Positions 1-9,583 of a DNA stretch of 64,000 nucleotides are shown one piece after another; within the stretch, counting starts at the first letter, position 1; each line of letters opens with the position of its first letter. The notes below the pieces were generated by a model. That model was not told the origin of the DNA. It worked only from the letters and a program-made list of their open reading frames with translations, and did not search any database. Made by a program: the position numbers and the translations under genes. Source of the stretch: JADKAV01 sp963704075 (GTDB lineage: Bacteria > Actinomycetota > Actinomycetes > S36-B12 > UBA10799); the NCBI GenBank assembly GCA_963704075.1, contig CAVPGV010000009.1, positions 248,001 to 312,000 of the forward strand. Direction: 5' to 3'.

Positions 1-18
1 CTGCGCGGCCAGCGTCAC
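1..18 (-). CDS. nuoJ: NADH-quinone oxidoreductase subunit J (NuoJ), N-terminal fragment
   Basis: Only the first six codons are inside the window: GTG at 18-16, then Thr-Leu-Ala-Ala-Gln. The start lies 2 bp after the nuoI stop codon (23-21). The identification rests on position, because nuoJ follows nuoI in the conserved nuoA-N order of actinobacteria. NuoJ is a membrane-arm subunit of complex I. The fragment is too short for any domain evidence. Confidence 0.5.
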
Positions 19-20
19 GG

Positions 21-575
21 TCACGTGGCACTCCCTTCGACCGCGTCCTTGAGGGGTTCCCCGGCTCCGGTGACCCGCCCCTGGTAGTAATCCTTCTCCG
101 TGGCCCCGTCGACCATGTCATGGGGTGGGTTCACCATGCCGGGCAGCAGTGGCCCCAGCAGGTCCTGCTTCTCGTAGATCAGCTTCTGGCGACTGTCGTC
201 GGCCAATTCGAACTCGTGGATCATGGTCAGCGCCCGCGTGGGGCAGGCCTCGATGCACAGCCCGCAGCCGATGCAGCGCAGGTAGTTGATCTGGTACACC
301 CGTCCGTAGCGCTCACCCGGGGAGTACCGGCCGCCGCTGTCGTTGTCGGCGCCCTGCACGAAGATCGCATCGGCCGGACAGGCCCATGCGCACAACTCGC
401 AGCCGATGCACTTCTCGAGGCCGTCCGGGTGCCGGTTGAGCTGGTGGCGGCCGTGATACCGCGGCTTCGGGGGGAACTCGTCCTTCTCCTCCGGGTACTG
501 CTCGGTGACGACCTTGCGGAACATGGTGGCGAAGGTCGTGGAGAATCCCTTGACCACAGGTGGGACATCAGGCAT
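21..575 (-). CDS. nuoI: NADH-quinone oxidoreductase subunit I (NuoI)
   Basis: This is the 184-residue ferredoxin-like subunit that carries two [4Fe-4S] clusters (N6a and N6b) and passes electrons to NuoB in the peripheral arm of complex I. Two cluster motifs are visible, CIGCELCAWACP near residues 56-67 and CIGCGLCIEACP near 100-111. I chose ATG at 575 because it overlaps the nuoH stop codon by 8 bp, the tight coupling seen through this operon. Longer upstream reading in the same frame is arginine- and proline-rich noise from inside nuoH. The C-terminal tail after about residue 130 is acidic and of lower conservation, which is usual for actinobacterial NuoI. Confidence 0.97.
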   Translation of the reverse strand: MPDVPPVVKGFSTTFATMFRKVVTEQYPEEKDEFPPKPRYHGRHQLNRHPDGLEKCIGCELCAWACPADAIFVQGADNDSGGRYSPGERYGRVYQINYLRCIGCGLCIEACPTRALTMIHEFELADDSRQKLIYEKQDLLGPLLPGMVNPPHDMVDGATEKDYYQGRVTGAGEPLKDAVEGSAT

Positions 576-1848
576 TGTGCGGCTCCTGTTCGACGGCCGG
601 GACATTGCTCGGTTCGAGCAACTCCTGGCCGGGCATCGGCGGGACCGGGTGACCGCCGGCGAAGGGGTCCACCGGCTCGGCGGACGCCACCTCGGCGGCC
701 TCCTGTGCTTCGGCACGGCGATCGCGGTGCACCTGCGCGACATACGACGAGATGATCAGCAACACCAGCGCGAATCCGAAGGCCACCATCACCTGCAGAT
801 ACGCCGACCCGTCGGGGCCGATGGCGTAGCGGGCGACCGACGCCACGATGATCCAGGCCAGGGCGGTCGGGATGAGCACCTTCCAGCCGAACCGCATGAA
901 CTGGTCGTAGCGCAACCGCGGCAGGGTGCCGCGCAGCCAGATGAACACGAAGATGAACGAGACCACCTTCATCAGGAACCAGAGCATCGGCCACCAGCCC
1001 TCGTTGGCCCCGGACCAGATCGAGATCGGCCAGGGCGCCCGCCAGCCGCCGAGGAACAGCGTGGTGGCAAGCGCCGAGACAGTGACCATGTTGATGTACT
1101 CGGCCAGGAAGAACATCGCGAACTTCAGCGACGAGTACTCGGTGTGGAAACCGCCCACCAGTTCACCCTCGGCTTCGGGCAGGTCGAAGGGCGCCCGGTT
1201 GACCTCTCCGACCATCGAGGTGGCGTAGATGATGAACGACGGAAGCAGGAGCAGCACGTACCAGAGTTTCGTCTGGGCGTTGACGATCTCGGAGGTCGAG
1301 GCGCTGCCGGCGAAGAGGAAGACGGCCACGAACGACAGACCCATCGCGATCTCGTAGGAGATCATCTGCGCGGTGCTGCGCAGACTGCCGAGCAGCGGAT
1401 AGGTCGAGCCGGACGCCCAGCCGGCCAGCACGATGCCGTAGATGCCGATCGAGGCGATCGCCAGCACGTACAGGACGCTGACCGGGAAGTCCGTCAGTTG
1501 CAGCATCGTGGTCTGACCGAAGATCGAGACTTCCGGGCCGAACGGGATGACCGCGAAGGCCATGAACGCGGGCACCGCGGACAGGATCGGCGCCAGGATG
1601 TACACGCCGAGTTCCACCTTGCGCGGGATGACTTCTTCCTTGAGGGCGAGTTTGAACCCGTCCATCAATGACTGCAGCAACCCGAACGGGCCCACCCGGT
1701 TGGGGCCGACCCGGCTCTGCATCCGGGCGACCACGCGGCGCTCACCCCAGATGGTCAGCAGCACGATGACCACCAGCAGGGCGAACAGGGCGACGACCTT
1801 GAGCAGGATCAGCCAGAACGGGTCACTGCCGAACCCGGCCACGTTCAT
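568..1848 (-). CDS. nuoH: NADH-quinone oxidoreductase subunit H (NuoH)
   Basis: This 426-residue protein is the complex I membrane subunit that joins the peripheral arm to the proton-pumping arm and forms part of the quinone-binding chamber. It has about eight hydrophobic segments. Hallmark stretches are ERRVVARMQSRVGPNRVGP near residues 36-54 and NRAPFDLPEAEGELVGGFH near 217-235, both diagnostic of NuoH. A hydrophilic tail of about 60 residues rich in Ala, Glu and Pro follows the last membrane segment. The ATG at 1848 overlaps the nuoG stop codon by 4 bp (ATGA), so translation is probably coupled. Confidence 0.98.
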   Translation of the reverse strand: MNVAGFGSDPFWLILLKVVALFALLVVIVLLTIWGERRVVARMQSRVGPNRVGPFGLLQSLMDGFKLALKEEVIPRKVELGVYILAPILSAVPAFMAFAVIPFGPEVSIFGQTTMLQLTDFPVSVLYVLAIASIGIYGIVLAGWASGSTYPLLGSLRSTAQMISYEIAMGLSFVAVFLFAGSASTSEIVNAQTKLWYVLLLLPSFIIYATSMVGEVNRAPFDLPEAEGELVGGFHTEYSSLKFAMFFLAEYINMVTVSALATTLFLGGWRAPWPISIWSGANEGWWPMLWFLMKVVSFIFVFIWLRGTLPRLRYDQFMRFGWKVLIPTALAWIIVASVARYAIGPDGSAYLQVMVAFGFALVLLIISSYVAQVHRDRRAEAQEAAEVASAEPVDPFAGGHPVPPMPGQELLEPSNVPAVEQEPHNA

Positions 1849-4258
1849 GAAACCCTCCCGACGCTCACACGCACCGTATCGCCGCTGGCCACGCCGAGTG
1901 CGGACACCACGTTGGTTCCCGAATTCGTGGGCAACCAGACCACCCCGGACGGCATGTCGGTGACCAACGCCGGCAGCGTCAGGGAGCCGACGTCACCGGT
2001 GACGGTGACCGGGTCCCCGTCGGAGATCCCGAGGTCGCTGGCGTTGGCCGGACTCAGCCGCACTACTGGGGGTCGGGCGGTGGCGGCCATGTACGGCTCA
2101 CCGGCCTGCATGGATCCGTCGTCGATGAGTTGGTGCCAGGTGGCCAGGACCGCCTCGCCGGGCGCCAGCCGCGACGGTTCGGCCGGCGGCTGCGCCGGAG
2201 CGGCGGGACGGCTCTGCTGCCTGCGCTCCCAGGGCGATCGGCTCGGCCTGCGGCTCCAGCAGCATCTCGTCGCTGATCGCGGACAGCACAGCCGCGTCAG
2301 TCAGGATGAGCGACTCGCGGAACACCTGTGGGAACGGTCGGCGTCTGCCTTCCCAATCGGTGTAGGAGCCGGCCTTCTCGGTGACCGCCGCCACCGGGAA
2401 CACCACGTCCGCGGCGCGGGTGGCAGCGTTGTGGTGCGTGGCCAGCGCCACGACACACGGCACCTGCTCGAAGCCGGTGACCAGTGCGGCACCGTCGGGC
2501 ACGTCCATAGGGTCGAATCCGGCCACCAGCAGCGCACGGTAGGGCGGCTCCGGCTCCTCGGCCACCTCGGCTGCGGGGTCCTCCTGAATGTCCTCTGCGA
2601 CATCCTCTTCGGCGACCGGCACCAGTGCCTCCCGCGGCTGTGCGGCGGCGACGAGGCGCTCGGTGACCCCGGCGAACCCGACGCCCGCGTCACCGTTCCA
2701 CAGGGCGGGTGCGGCACCGGGCAGCAGCCCTGCGTCCAGCGCACCGCGCTCACCGGCGCGTCGCGGCACCCACGCCAGGCGGGCACCGGTCTGCGCAGCC
2801 GTGGCGGCCAGCCAGCTGAGCAGGCCCTGCGAGGTGGCGGCACGCTCACCGACCATGAGCACCGCACCGGGCTGACGCAACGCCTGCATCAACGTCTTCG
2901 GACCCGGACATGGCTGCGATCTCCTGACCGGGACCGGCGGCCAGGACGGTGGCGGCGAGTTTGGACAATCCCGGGCTCGCCCAGGGTGCGACCGCGAAGA
3001 CCTTCGTCGATCCCTTGGTCACCGCCTTGCGCAGGCGCAGGAAGACGATCGGCGACTCCTCCTCCGGCTCGAAAGCAACCAGCACCACGGCCGGCGCCAC
3101 ATCGAGGTCGCTGTAGGTGGGACCCTGCGTACCGGCGATCGTGGAGGTCAGGAACGCGGCCTCCTCGTCGCTGCTGGGGCGGGCCCGGAAGTCGACGTCG
3201 TCGGTCTTGAGCACGCTGCGGGCGAACGTCGAGTAGGCCTGCGCGTCCTCTGCCGTCAGCCGGCCGCCCACCAGGACGGCGGCACTGCCCGCGGCGGCGG
3301 CCAGCGCGTCGGCGGCGATCCCCAAGGCCTCGGGCCACGAGGCGGTGACCAGTCGACCGGCCTCGTCACGGACCAGCGGATGGGTGATGCGGTCCTCGGT
3401 CAGATAGGTGAAGGCGAACCGGCCCTTGTCGCAGTTCCACTCCTCGTTGACCTGCGGGTCGTCACCGGCCAGCCGTCGCTGCACCTCGCCGCGCCGCACG
3501 TCGGTGCGCATCGCGCAGCCGCTGGCGCAGTGCTCGCAGACCGTGGGAACCGACACCAGGTCGAACGGCCGCGCCCGGAACCGGTAGCGCGCGTTGGTCA
3601 GCGCCCCGACCGGGCAGATCTGCACGGTGTTGCCGGAGAAGTACGAGTCGAACGGGGTGTCCTGGCTGATCCCGACCTGCTGCTGCGCACCCCGCTCCAG
3701 CAGGTCGATGAAGGCGTCACCGGCGATCTCGTCGGCGAACCGGGTGCAGCGGGCACACGAAACGCACCGTTCCCGGTCGAGCAGGATCTGCGCGCTGACG
3801 TTGATCGGCTTCGGGAAGGTGCGTTTCGGCCCCTCGAACCGGGTCTCCGACCGGCCGGCGGTCATCGCCTGGTTCTGCAGCGGACACTCTCCGCCCTTGT
3901 CGCAGATCGGGCAGTCCAGCGGGTGGTTGAGCAGAAGGAATTCCATCACGCCGCGCTGAGCGTCGTCGGCGACCTTCGAGGTGCGCTGCGTCCGCACCAC
4001 CATGTTGTCGGCCACCGGGATCGCACAGGCGGGCTGAGGTTTCGGCTGCCCCTCGATCTCGATCAGGCACATGCGGCAGGCGGCGACCGGATCCAGCAGC
4101 GGGTGGTCGCAGAAGCGTGGGATCTCGATACCCAGCTGCTCGGCCGCGCGGATGATCAGCGTGCCCTTCTCCGCGGTCATCGAGACCCCGTCGATGGAGA
4201 AGGCCACGTGGCCCTCCGGCACCGTCATCTCGTTGCTGTCCGGGTCTGTGACGGTCAT
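1845..4258 (-). CDS. nuoG: NADH-quinone oxidoreductase subunit G (NuoG), interrupted by two frameshifts
   Basis: NuoG is the large iron-sulfur subunit of the complex I electron-input module. The N-terminal 2Fe-2S ferredoxin domain (CRMCLIEIEG near residue 56), the 4Fe-4S motifs and the molybdopterin-oxidoreductase-like body are all present, but the gene is read in three frames. The first runs from 4258 to about 2900, the second from about 2900 to 2220, and the third from about 2220 to 1845. The pieces join to about 804 residues, normal for an actinobacterial NuoG, with no sequence missing. The start codon forms an ATGA overlap with nuoF. Because both neighbours are intact and complex I needs NuoG, two single-base assembly errors are more likely than a pseudogene. 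Confidence 0.9.
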
Positions 4259-5556
4259 GCCTTCACCTCGTTGAAAACCGTGCTGGCGGCCGGGTCGAAG
4301 GCCTGGCTGCTGGGAGTCGTGGTGCCGGCTTCGAACTCGTCGGCGAAGTACTTCATCGCCGCCGGGAACGGGGTGGCGGCCGCGTCGCCGAGAGCGCAGA
4401 ACGACCGGCCCATGATCTGCCCGCACACGTCGTCCAGAATCTTGAGTTGCTGACGCTCACCGCGGCCGGTGTCGAACCTGTGCAGGATGTCGTGGATGAA
4501 CCAGTTGCCCTCACGGCACGGTGTGCACTTGCCGCAGGACTCGTGTTTGTAGAAGTCCAACCAGCCGGTCACCGCTCGGACCACGGAGGTCGTGTCGTCG
4601 TACAGCATCGGGGTGCCGGTGCCCAGCATCGAACCGGCCTCTGCCATCGCCTCATAGGTCAGCGGAAGGTCGATATGGTCCGGGGTCAGCATCGGCACCG
4701 AGGACCCGCCCGGCAGCCAGAACTTCAGCGTGTGGCCCTCTCGGATCCCGCCGGCGTAGTCGAGCAACTCCGACATCGGCGTGCCCAGCGGCGCCTCGTA
4801 GATGCCGGGCCGCTGTACGTGGCCGGACACCGCGAAGACCTTGAACCCCGGGGACTTGTCGGTGCCGAAGGAACGGAACCAGTCCACCCCGTTGTTCACG
4901 ATGTAGGGGACGTTCGCGATGGTCTCGACGTTGTTCACCACGGTCGGGCAGGCATACAGACCCGCGACTGCCGGGAACGGTGGCTTCAGCCGAGGTTGTC
5001 CGCGCCTGCCCTCCAAGGAGTCGAGCAGCGCCGTCTCCTCCCCGCAGATGTAGGCGCCGGCGCCGGAGTGCACGACGAGGTTCAGGTTGAAGCCGCTGCC
5101 CAGGATGTTGTCGCCGAGGTAGCCGGCCTCGCGGGCCTGGCGGACCGCGGCGTGGACACGGCGGATGACGTGCGGCACCTCGCCGCGGATGTAGACGAAC
5201 GCGTGGTCGGCCCGGATCGCGTAGGAGGCGATGATGATGCCCTCGATGAGGGCGTGCGGGTTGGCCAGCATGATCGGGATGTCCTTGCAGGCACCCGGTT
5301 CGGACTCGTCAGCGTTGACGACCAAGTAGTGCGGCTTGCCATCGTTCTGCGGGACGAAACTCCACTTCAGACCAGTGGGGAATCCGGCGCCACCACGTCC
5401 GCGCAGGCCGGAGTCCTTGACGGTGGAGATGACAGCGTCCGGGTCCATCTCGATGGCTTTTGTCAGGGCGCTGTATCCGCCGTGCCGGCGATACCCGTCG
5501 AGGGTGAACGAGTCGACGTCGTCCCAGTGGGCGGTGAGGACAGGGGTCAGCGGCAT
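4255..5556 (-). CDS. nuoF: NADH-quinone oxidoreductase subunit F (NuoF)
   Basis: This 433-residue protein is the NADH- and FMN-binding subunit of complex I and carries cluster N3. Visible are the glycine-rich nucleotide region GLRGRGGAGFPTGLKW near residues 51-66, the FMN/NADH segment ADESEPGACKD near 83-93, GAGAYICGEETALL near 167-180, and the 4Fe-4S motif CGKCTPCREG near 343-352. The start at 5556 shares one base with the nuoE stop (TGATG), and the stop overlaps nuoG (ATGA). Full length with no anomaly. Confidence 0.98.
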   Translation of the reverse strand: MPLTPVLTAHWDDVDSFTLDGYRRHGGYSALTKAIEMDPDAVISTVKDSGLRGRGGAGFPTGLKWSFVPQNDGKPHYLVVNADESEPGACKDIPIMLANPHALIEGIIIASYAIRADHAFVYIRGEVPHVIRRVHAAVRQAREAGYLGDNILGSGFNLNLVVHSGAGAYICGEETALLDSLEGRRGQPRLKPPFPAVAGLYACPTVVNNVETIANVPYIVNNGVDWFRSFGTDKSPGFKVFAVSGHVQRPGIYEAPLGTPMSELLDYAGGIREGHTLKFWLPGGSSVPMLTPDHIDLPLTYEAMAEAGSMLGTGTPMLYDDTTSVVRAVTGWLDFYKHESCGKCTPCREGNWFIHDILHRFDTGRGERQQLKILDDVCGQIMGRSFCALGDAAATPFPAAMKYFADEFEAGTTTPSSQAFDPAASTVFNEVKA

Positions 5557-6206
5557 CAGATGACCTCCCCGTCGGGGGCCTTCATATCGTGCTCCTTGGC
5601 GTAGCGCAGACCTGCCAGCATCAAGTCGTCGGTGGCCGGGATATCGCCGAGGCCGTCGTCGTCGATCCCGGACAGAGTGCGTTCCTGAGCTTTGAAATCG
5701 CGGATCTGCGGACCCCGGGTGGAGGTCACCTCACGTCCCGCACGCAGATCCTCGACGAGTCGCCGGGCGGATTCCACGGTCATGTTGTCCATGAACTCCC
5801 AGTTGGCGGTCAGGACCGGAGCGTGGGTGCAGGCGGCCTGGCATTCGATGCGCTCCAGGGAGACCTTGCCGTCCGCGGTGACCTCGTCGTGGCCGACTCC
5901 CAGTTCGCTGCTCAGGGCGTCCCAGATGGCGTCGCCGCCGAGGACCCCGCAGCCGGGGTTGATGCACACGCCGATGTGGTACTCGCCGACCGGCTCGTCC
6001 TTGAACATCGTGTAGAAGGACGCCACGCCCTTGACCTCGGCGGTGGTGAGCCCCAGCACCTCGCCGCACATGATGATCGCCTCGGGCGTCACGTAGCCCT
6101 CGACCGACTGGGCCAGGTGCAGCATCGGCAGCAGTGCGCTGCGCGGCTGCGGATAGCGCGCAGCGAGGTCCATCATCTCCGCACGGGTCTGTTCGGTCAG
6201 TGCCAT
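5556..6206 (-). CDS. nuoE: NADH-quinone oxidoreductase subunit E (NuoE)
   Basis: This 216-residue protein is the thioredoxin-fold 2Fe-2S subunit (cluster N1a) of the NADH dehydrogenase module. The four cluster ligands are recognisable as CINPGC (near residues 79-84) and ECQAAC (near 121-126). The helical N-terminus (Ala-Arg-Tyr-Pro-Gln-Pro-Arg-Ser-Ala-Leu-Leu-Pro) matches the family. A tail of about 70 residues continues beyond the fold, as in other actinobacterial NuoE. Start and stop both use one-base TGATG overlaps with nuoD and nuoF. Confidence 0.97.
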   Translation of the reverse strand: MALTEQTRAEMMDLAARYPQPRSALLPMLHLAQSVEGYVTPEAIIMCGEVLGLTTAEVKGVASFYTMFKDEPVGEYHIGVCINPGCGVLGGDAIWDALSSELGVGHDEVTADGKVSLERIECQAACTHAPVLTANWEFMDNMTVESARRLVEDLRAGREVTSTRGPQIRDFKAQERTLSGIDDDGLGDIPATDDLMLAGLRYAKEHDMKAPDGEVI

Positions 6207-7543
6207 CAGCGATCCACTCCACCCATGACGGGGTCGATACTTGCCACCGCGGCCACCACGTCGGCGACCTGCCCACCCTCACTCATCGCGGGGACGGCCT
6301 GCAGATTGTTGAACGAGGGATCCCGGAAGTGCACGCGGTACGGGCGGGTCCCGCCGTCGGAGACCAGGTGCACGCCGAGTTCGCCGCGGGGGGCCTCGAT
6401 GGCCACATACGCCTGCCCGGCCGGAACCCGGAAGCCCTCGGTCACCAGCTTGAAGTGGTGGATCAGGGCCTCCATCGACTGGCCCATGATGTGCCGGATG
6501 TGGTCCAGGGAGTTGCCGATCCCGTCCGACCCGATCGCCAACTGCGCCGGCCAGGCGATCTTCTTGTCCTCCACCATCACCGGTCCAGGGCGCAGCCGCT
6601 CGAGGCACTGGTCGACGATCCGCATGCTCTGCTGCATCTCCTCGAGCCGGATCAGGAAGCGGCCATAGGCGTCGCAAGTGGTCTGCGTGGGCACGTCGAA
6701 CTCGTACGTCTCGTACCCGCAGTAGGGCTGCGTCTTGCGCAGGTCCCAGGGGTAGCCGGTCGAACGCAGGACTGGTCCGGTCATGCCCAGAGCTATGCAG
6801 CCGGTCAGGTCGAGGTACCCGACTCCCTCGGTCCGGGACATCCAGATCGAGTTGTTGACCAGCAGGTTCGCAGTGTCGGGAAGGCGTTTACGCAGCAGCG
6901 CCAGGAGGTCGGCGATCTGTTGCGGCGCGTCTTCAGGGATGTCCTGGGCCAGGCCACCCGGGCGGATGAAGGCGTGGTTCATGCGCAACCCGGTCACCGA
7001 CTCCAGGACGTCCAGGACGTGCTCGCGCTCGCGGAACCCGAACGTCATGGCGGTCAGAGCCCCGAGTTCCATGCCGCCGGTGGCCAGATACACGAGGTGG
7101 CTGGAGATGCGGTTGAGCTCCATCAGCATCACCCGGATGACCGTGGCGCGCTCGGGGATCTGATCGGTGATGCCCAGCAGTTTCTCAACGCCGAGGCAGT
7201 AGGCCGTCTCGTTGAAGATCGGTGCGAGGTAGTCCATGCGGGTCACGTACGTGACGCCCTGGGTCCAGGTGCGGAACTCGAGGTTCTTCTCGATCCCGGT
7301 GTGCAGGTAGCCGATCCCGGAACGCGCCTGGGTGACGGTCTCCCCGTCGAGTTCGAGGATGAGCCGCAGGACGCCGTGGGTGGACGGGTGCTGCGGACCC
7401 ATGTTGACCACGATCCGCTGGGCGATGCCTTCATCACCCTCGACCTGGTCCCAGTCGCCACCGGAGACCGTGAAGACCTTGCCCTCGGTGGTGTCGTACG
7501 AGTCCGCCTCTTCGGCGGTGTCGTAGATGACGTCGTCGCTCAC
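6206..7543 (-). CDS. nuoD: NADH-quinone oxidoreductase subunit D (NuoD)
   Basis: This 445-residue protein is the 49-kDa-type subunit that lines the quinone-reduction site with NuoB. Conserved blocks include MGPQHPSTHGVLRL near residues 51-64, where the His and Ser-Thr-His residues contact the quinone head group, then GYLHTGIEK and VTRMDYLAP. The C-terminus ends with a block similar to other NuoD (DPVMGGVDR). Length is typical. The first bases overlap the nuoC stop. Confidence 0.98.
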   Translation of the reverse strand: MSDDVIYDTAEEADSYDTTEGKVFTVSGGDWDQVEGDEGIAQRIVVNMGPQHPSTHGVLRLILELDGETVTQARSGIGYLHTGIEKNLEFRTWTQGVTYVTRMDYLAPIFNETAYCLGVEKLLGITDQIPERATVIRVMLMELNRISSHLVYLATGGMELGALTAMTFGFREREHVLDVLESVTGLRMNHAFIRPGGLAQDIPEDAPQQIADLLALLRKRLPDTANLLVNNSIWMSRTEGVGYLDLTGCIALGMTGPVLRSTGYPWDLRKTQPYCGYETYEFDVPTQTTCDAYGRFLIRLEEMQQSMRIVDQCLERLRPGPVMVEDKKIAWPAQLAIGSDGIGNSLDHIRHIMGQSMEALIHHFKLVTEGFRVPAGQAYVAIEAPRGELGVHLVSDGGTRPYRVHFRDPSFNNLQAVPAMSEGGQVADVVAAVASIDPVMGGVDR

Positions 7544-8232
7544 TTGTACTCCCGGCGGGTGTCCGGCGGTGGGATGGTGGCCCCCTTGTACTCCACCGGG
7601 ATGCCGCCCAGTGGATAGTCCTTGCGCTGCGGATGCCCGACCCAGTCGTCGGGCATCTCGATCCGGGTCAGGCCGGGGTGGCCGTCGAAGATCACGCCGA
7701 AGAAGTCGTAGGTCTCCCGCTCGTGCCAGTTGTTGCCGGGGTAGATCTCCACGATCGACGGCACGTGCGGGTCATCGTCGGGGCAGGTGACCTCGACGGA
7801 CAGCCGTCGGTTGTGGGTCATGGACAGCATCGGGTAGTGGATGTGCAACTCGCGGCCGGTGTCCTCGGGCCAGTGGACCCCACTGGCTCCCATGCACATC
7901 TCGAACCGCAGATCGGGGTGGTCACGCAAGTGGCGCATCACCGACAACAGGTGCTCGCGCTCGACCTCGAGGGTCAGTTGGTCGTGCTGGATGACCACCT
8001 TGGAAACGGCCGGGCCGAAGTCGCTGCCGAGTTGCTCGGCGAGGGTGTCGACGACCTGGTCGTACCAGCCCCCGTAGGGACGGGTGGCCGCCGCCGCGGC
8101 GTGGACGGTGCGGGCCAACCCTCCGTACCCGCTGACGTCGGGGGTGCCTTCGGCGCCGAAAGCGCCCTGGCCGGTCGCCAGCACCTCGAGGGTCTCGGTC
8201 CCCGCGGGGACGACCTCGGAGTTCTCAGTCAC
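7540..8232 (-). CDS. nuoC: NADH-quinone oxidoreductase subunit C (NuoC)
   Basis: This 230-residue protein is the 30-kDa-type subunit of the complex I connecting module. The conserved C-terminal signature runs through WHERETYDFFGVIFDGHP and the following RIEMPDDWVGHPQRKDYPLG, near residues 173-211. An N-terminal extension of about 45 residues rich in Glu, Val and Ala precedes the fold, common in actinobacteria. It overlaps nuoD (ATG within the nuoC end) and nuoB by 4 bp. Confidence 0.97.
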   Translation of the reverse strand: MTENSEVVPAGTETLEVLATGQGAFGAEGTPDVSGYGGLARTVHAAAAATRPYGGWYDQVVDTLAEQLGSDFGPAVSKVVIQHDQLTLEVEREHLLSVMRHLRDHPDLRFEMCMGASGVHWPEDTGRELHIHYPMLSMTHNRRLSVEVTCPDDDPHVPSIVEIYPGNNWHERETYDFFGVIFDGHPGLTRIEMPDDWVGHPQRKDYPLGGIPVEYKGATIPPPDTRREYK

Positions 8233-8783
8233 CGCATCAGGCCCTTCATCTGTTCGCTGGGAACGGCGGTCATCGCAGCGGTCTCGAGCTCGACGACCTC
8301 CCGCTCACGGTTCGCTCCGAGCTTCGTGTGCTGGATCTGGTCGTGGATCTTCAGGATTGCGTCGATCAGCATCTCGGGCCGGGGCGGGCACCCGGGCAGG
8401 TACATGTCCACCGGCACGACGTGGTCGACGCCCTGCACGATCGCGTAGTTGTTGAACATGCCACCGCTGGACGAGCAGACCCCCATGGCCAGGACCCACT
8501 TCGGGTTGGGCATCTGGTCGTAGATCTGCCGCAGGACCGGGGCCATCTTCTGGCTCACGCGACCGGCGACGATCATCAGATCGGCCTGGCGTGGGGAGGC
8601 GCGGAATACCTCCATCCCGAACCGGGCCAAGTCGTAGCGCGGGGCGCCGGTGGCCATCATCTCGATGGCACAACACGCGAGCCCGAAAGTAGCCGGCCAC
8701 AACGACCCCTTGCGCGCGTACCCGGCGACCGCCTCGACGGTGGTCAGCAGGACCCCGCTGGGGAGTTTCTCCTCAAGACCCAT
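8229..8783 (-). CDS. nuoB: NADH-quinone oxidoreductase subunit B (NuoB)
   Basis: This 184-residue protein carries cluster N2, the last iron-sulfur cluster before the quinone. The unusual tandem-cysteine motif GLACCAIEMM is present near residues 34-43, and further ligands are seen in MGVCSSSGG near residue 97 and PGCPPRPE near 128. I took ATG at 8783, which shares one base with the nuoA stop (TGATG) and gives the family's normal N-terminus. Reading further upstream in frame would run through nuoA. Confidence 0.98.
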   Translation of the reverse strand: MGLEEKLPSGVLLTTVEAVAGYARKGSLWPATFGLACCAIEMMATGAPRYDLARFGMEVFRASPRQADLMIVAGRVSQKMAPVLRQIYDQMPNPKWVLAMGVCSSSGGMFNNYAIVQGVDHVVPVDMYLPGCPPRPEMLIDAILKIHDQIQHTKLGANREREVVELETAAMTAVPSEQMKGLMR

Positions 8784-9145
8784 CAGTCCCACTCCAAACC
8801 GCGGCGTCGCCACACGTACGCGTAGACGACCGCCAGCGTCAAGATGAACAACAACATCTCGATCAGACCGAATGCCGCGAGCTGGTCGAAAGCGACCGCC
8901 CACGGATACAGGAACACGATCTCGATGTCGAAGATGATGAACAGCATCGCCGTCAGGTAGTACTTGACCGGGAACTTGCCGCGCCCCATCAATTGCGGCG
9001 TGGGCTCGATGCCACATTCGTACGGCTCGACCTTGGCCCGGTTGTACCGCTTGGGACCGGTGAGACTGGCTACCCCGACACTGAATGCGGCGAACGCGAA
9101 CGCCAGCAATCCCAGGATCAGGATGGGAAGGTACACATTGCCCAT
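8783..9145 (-). CDS. nuoA: NADH-quinone oxidoreductase subunit A (NuoA)
   Basis: This 120-residue protein is the first gene of the nuo operon, a membrane subunit with three predicted helices near residues 5-27, 62-82 and 91-111. The loop signature YECGIEPTPQ near residues 42-51 and the FDIEIVFLYPWA stretch near 71-82 are diagnostic. A good ribosome binding site (AAGGAG) lies about 10 bases before the ATG. All downstream nuo genes overlap one another, so one transcript starting upstream of this gene probably serves them all. Confidence 0.98.
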   Translation of the reverse strand: MGNVYLPILILGLLAFAFAAFSVGVASLTGPKRYNRAKVEPYECGIEPTPQLMGRGKFPVKYYLTAMLFIIFDIEIVFLYPWAVAFDQLAAFGLIEMLLFILTLAVVYAYVWRRRGLEWD

Positions 9146-9583
9146 CGCTATCGACTCCTTCCGGTCGGCTCAATCCTAGGGTGCGGTGTCGTGATGCTGC
9201 CCGGCGACTCCGGCCCGATACTCGGTCTGCACCGGAAGGCGGGTTGTGCGCCGAACTGCGGCGCCTGCCGCGGGGCGCTTCGGACGGCTGTGACGCCGCC
9301 GGTGAGGTGGTCCATCCGCTCTCCTCGATGCAAAGGATCTCCGCTGCCTACCCCCCGATCGAGTCTAGGTGCCGGTGGTGGGGCTGTCGTGCGGGTGGGA
9401 ACCGGGGTCGGCACGTCGGGGGCGCCGGTTGGATCGGCCCGATTCCACAACGGGGAGTCCAAAGGCGCCCCGTTCGACTCCCGACTTCCCGTTCCACTCC
9501 CCGATCGCCGAACGGCCCAGGTCAGCGGGAGGCCGAAGCCGCGCAGGCGTCGGCGCTCAGACGCCGGTCACCAAGAATCCGAA
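9146..9583 (-). other. Intergenic region upstream of the nuo operon
   Basis: About 440 bases without a convincing gene on either strand. A possible -10 element TAGGAT (9178-9173, minus strand) sits about 28 bases before nuoA with the ribosome binding site between, but no good -35 partner is visible. I looked for a Rex-type inverted TTGTGAA site and found none. Open frames here lack codon bias or a recognisable product. Confidence 0.5.

Noticed and set aside
505..1671. Long plus-strand reading frame opposite nuoH.
   Set aside because: It is a shadow of nuoH in high-G+C DNA, rich in Arg, His, Asp and Gln with no recognisable domain, and the minus strand is certain.
9148..9462. A 104-residue minus-strand frame upstream of nuoA.
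   Set aside because: No similarity, proline/arginine-rich composition, no ribosome binding site, and it overlaps the likely nuo promoter region.
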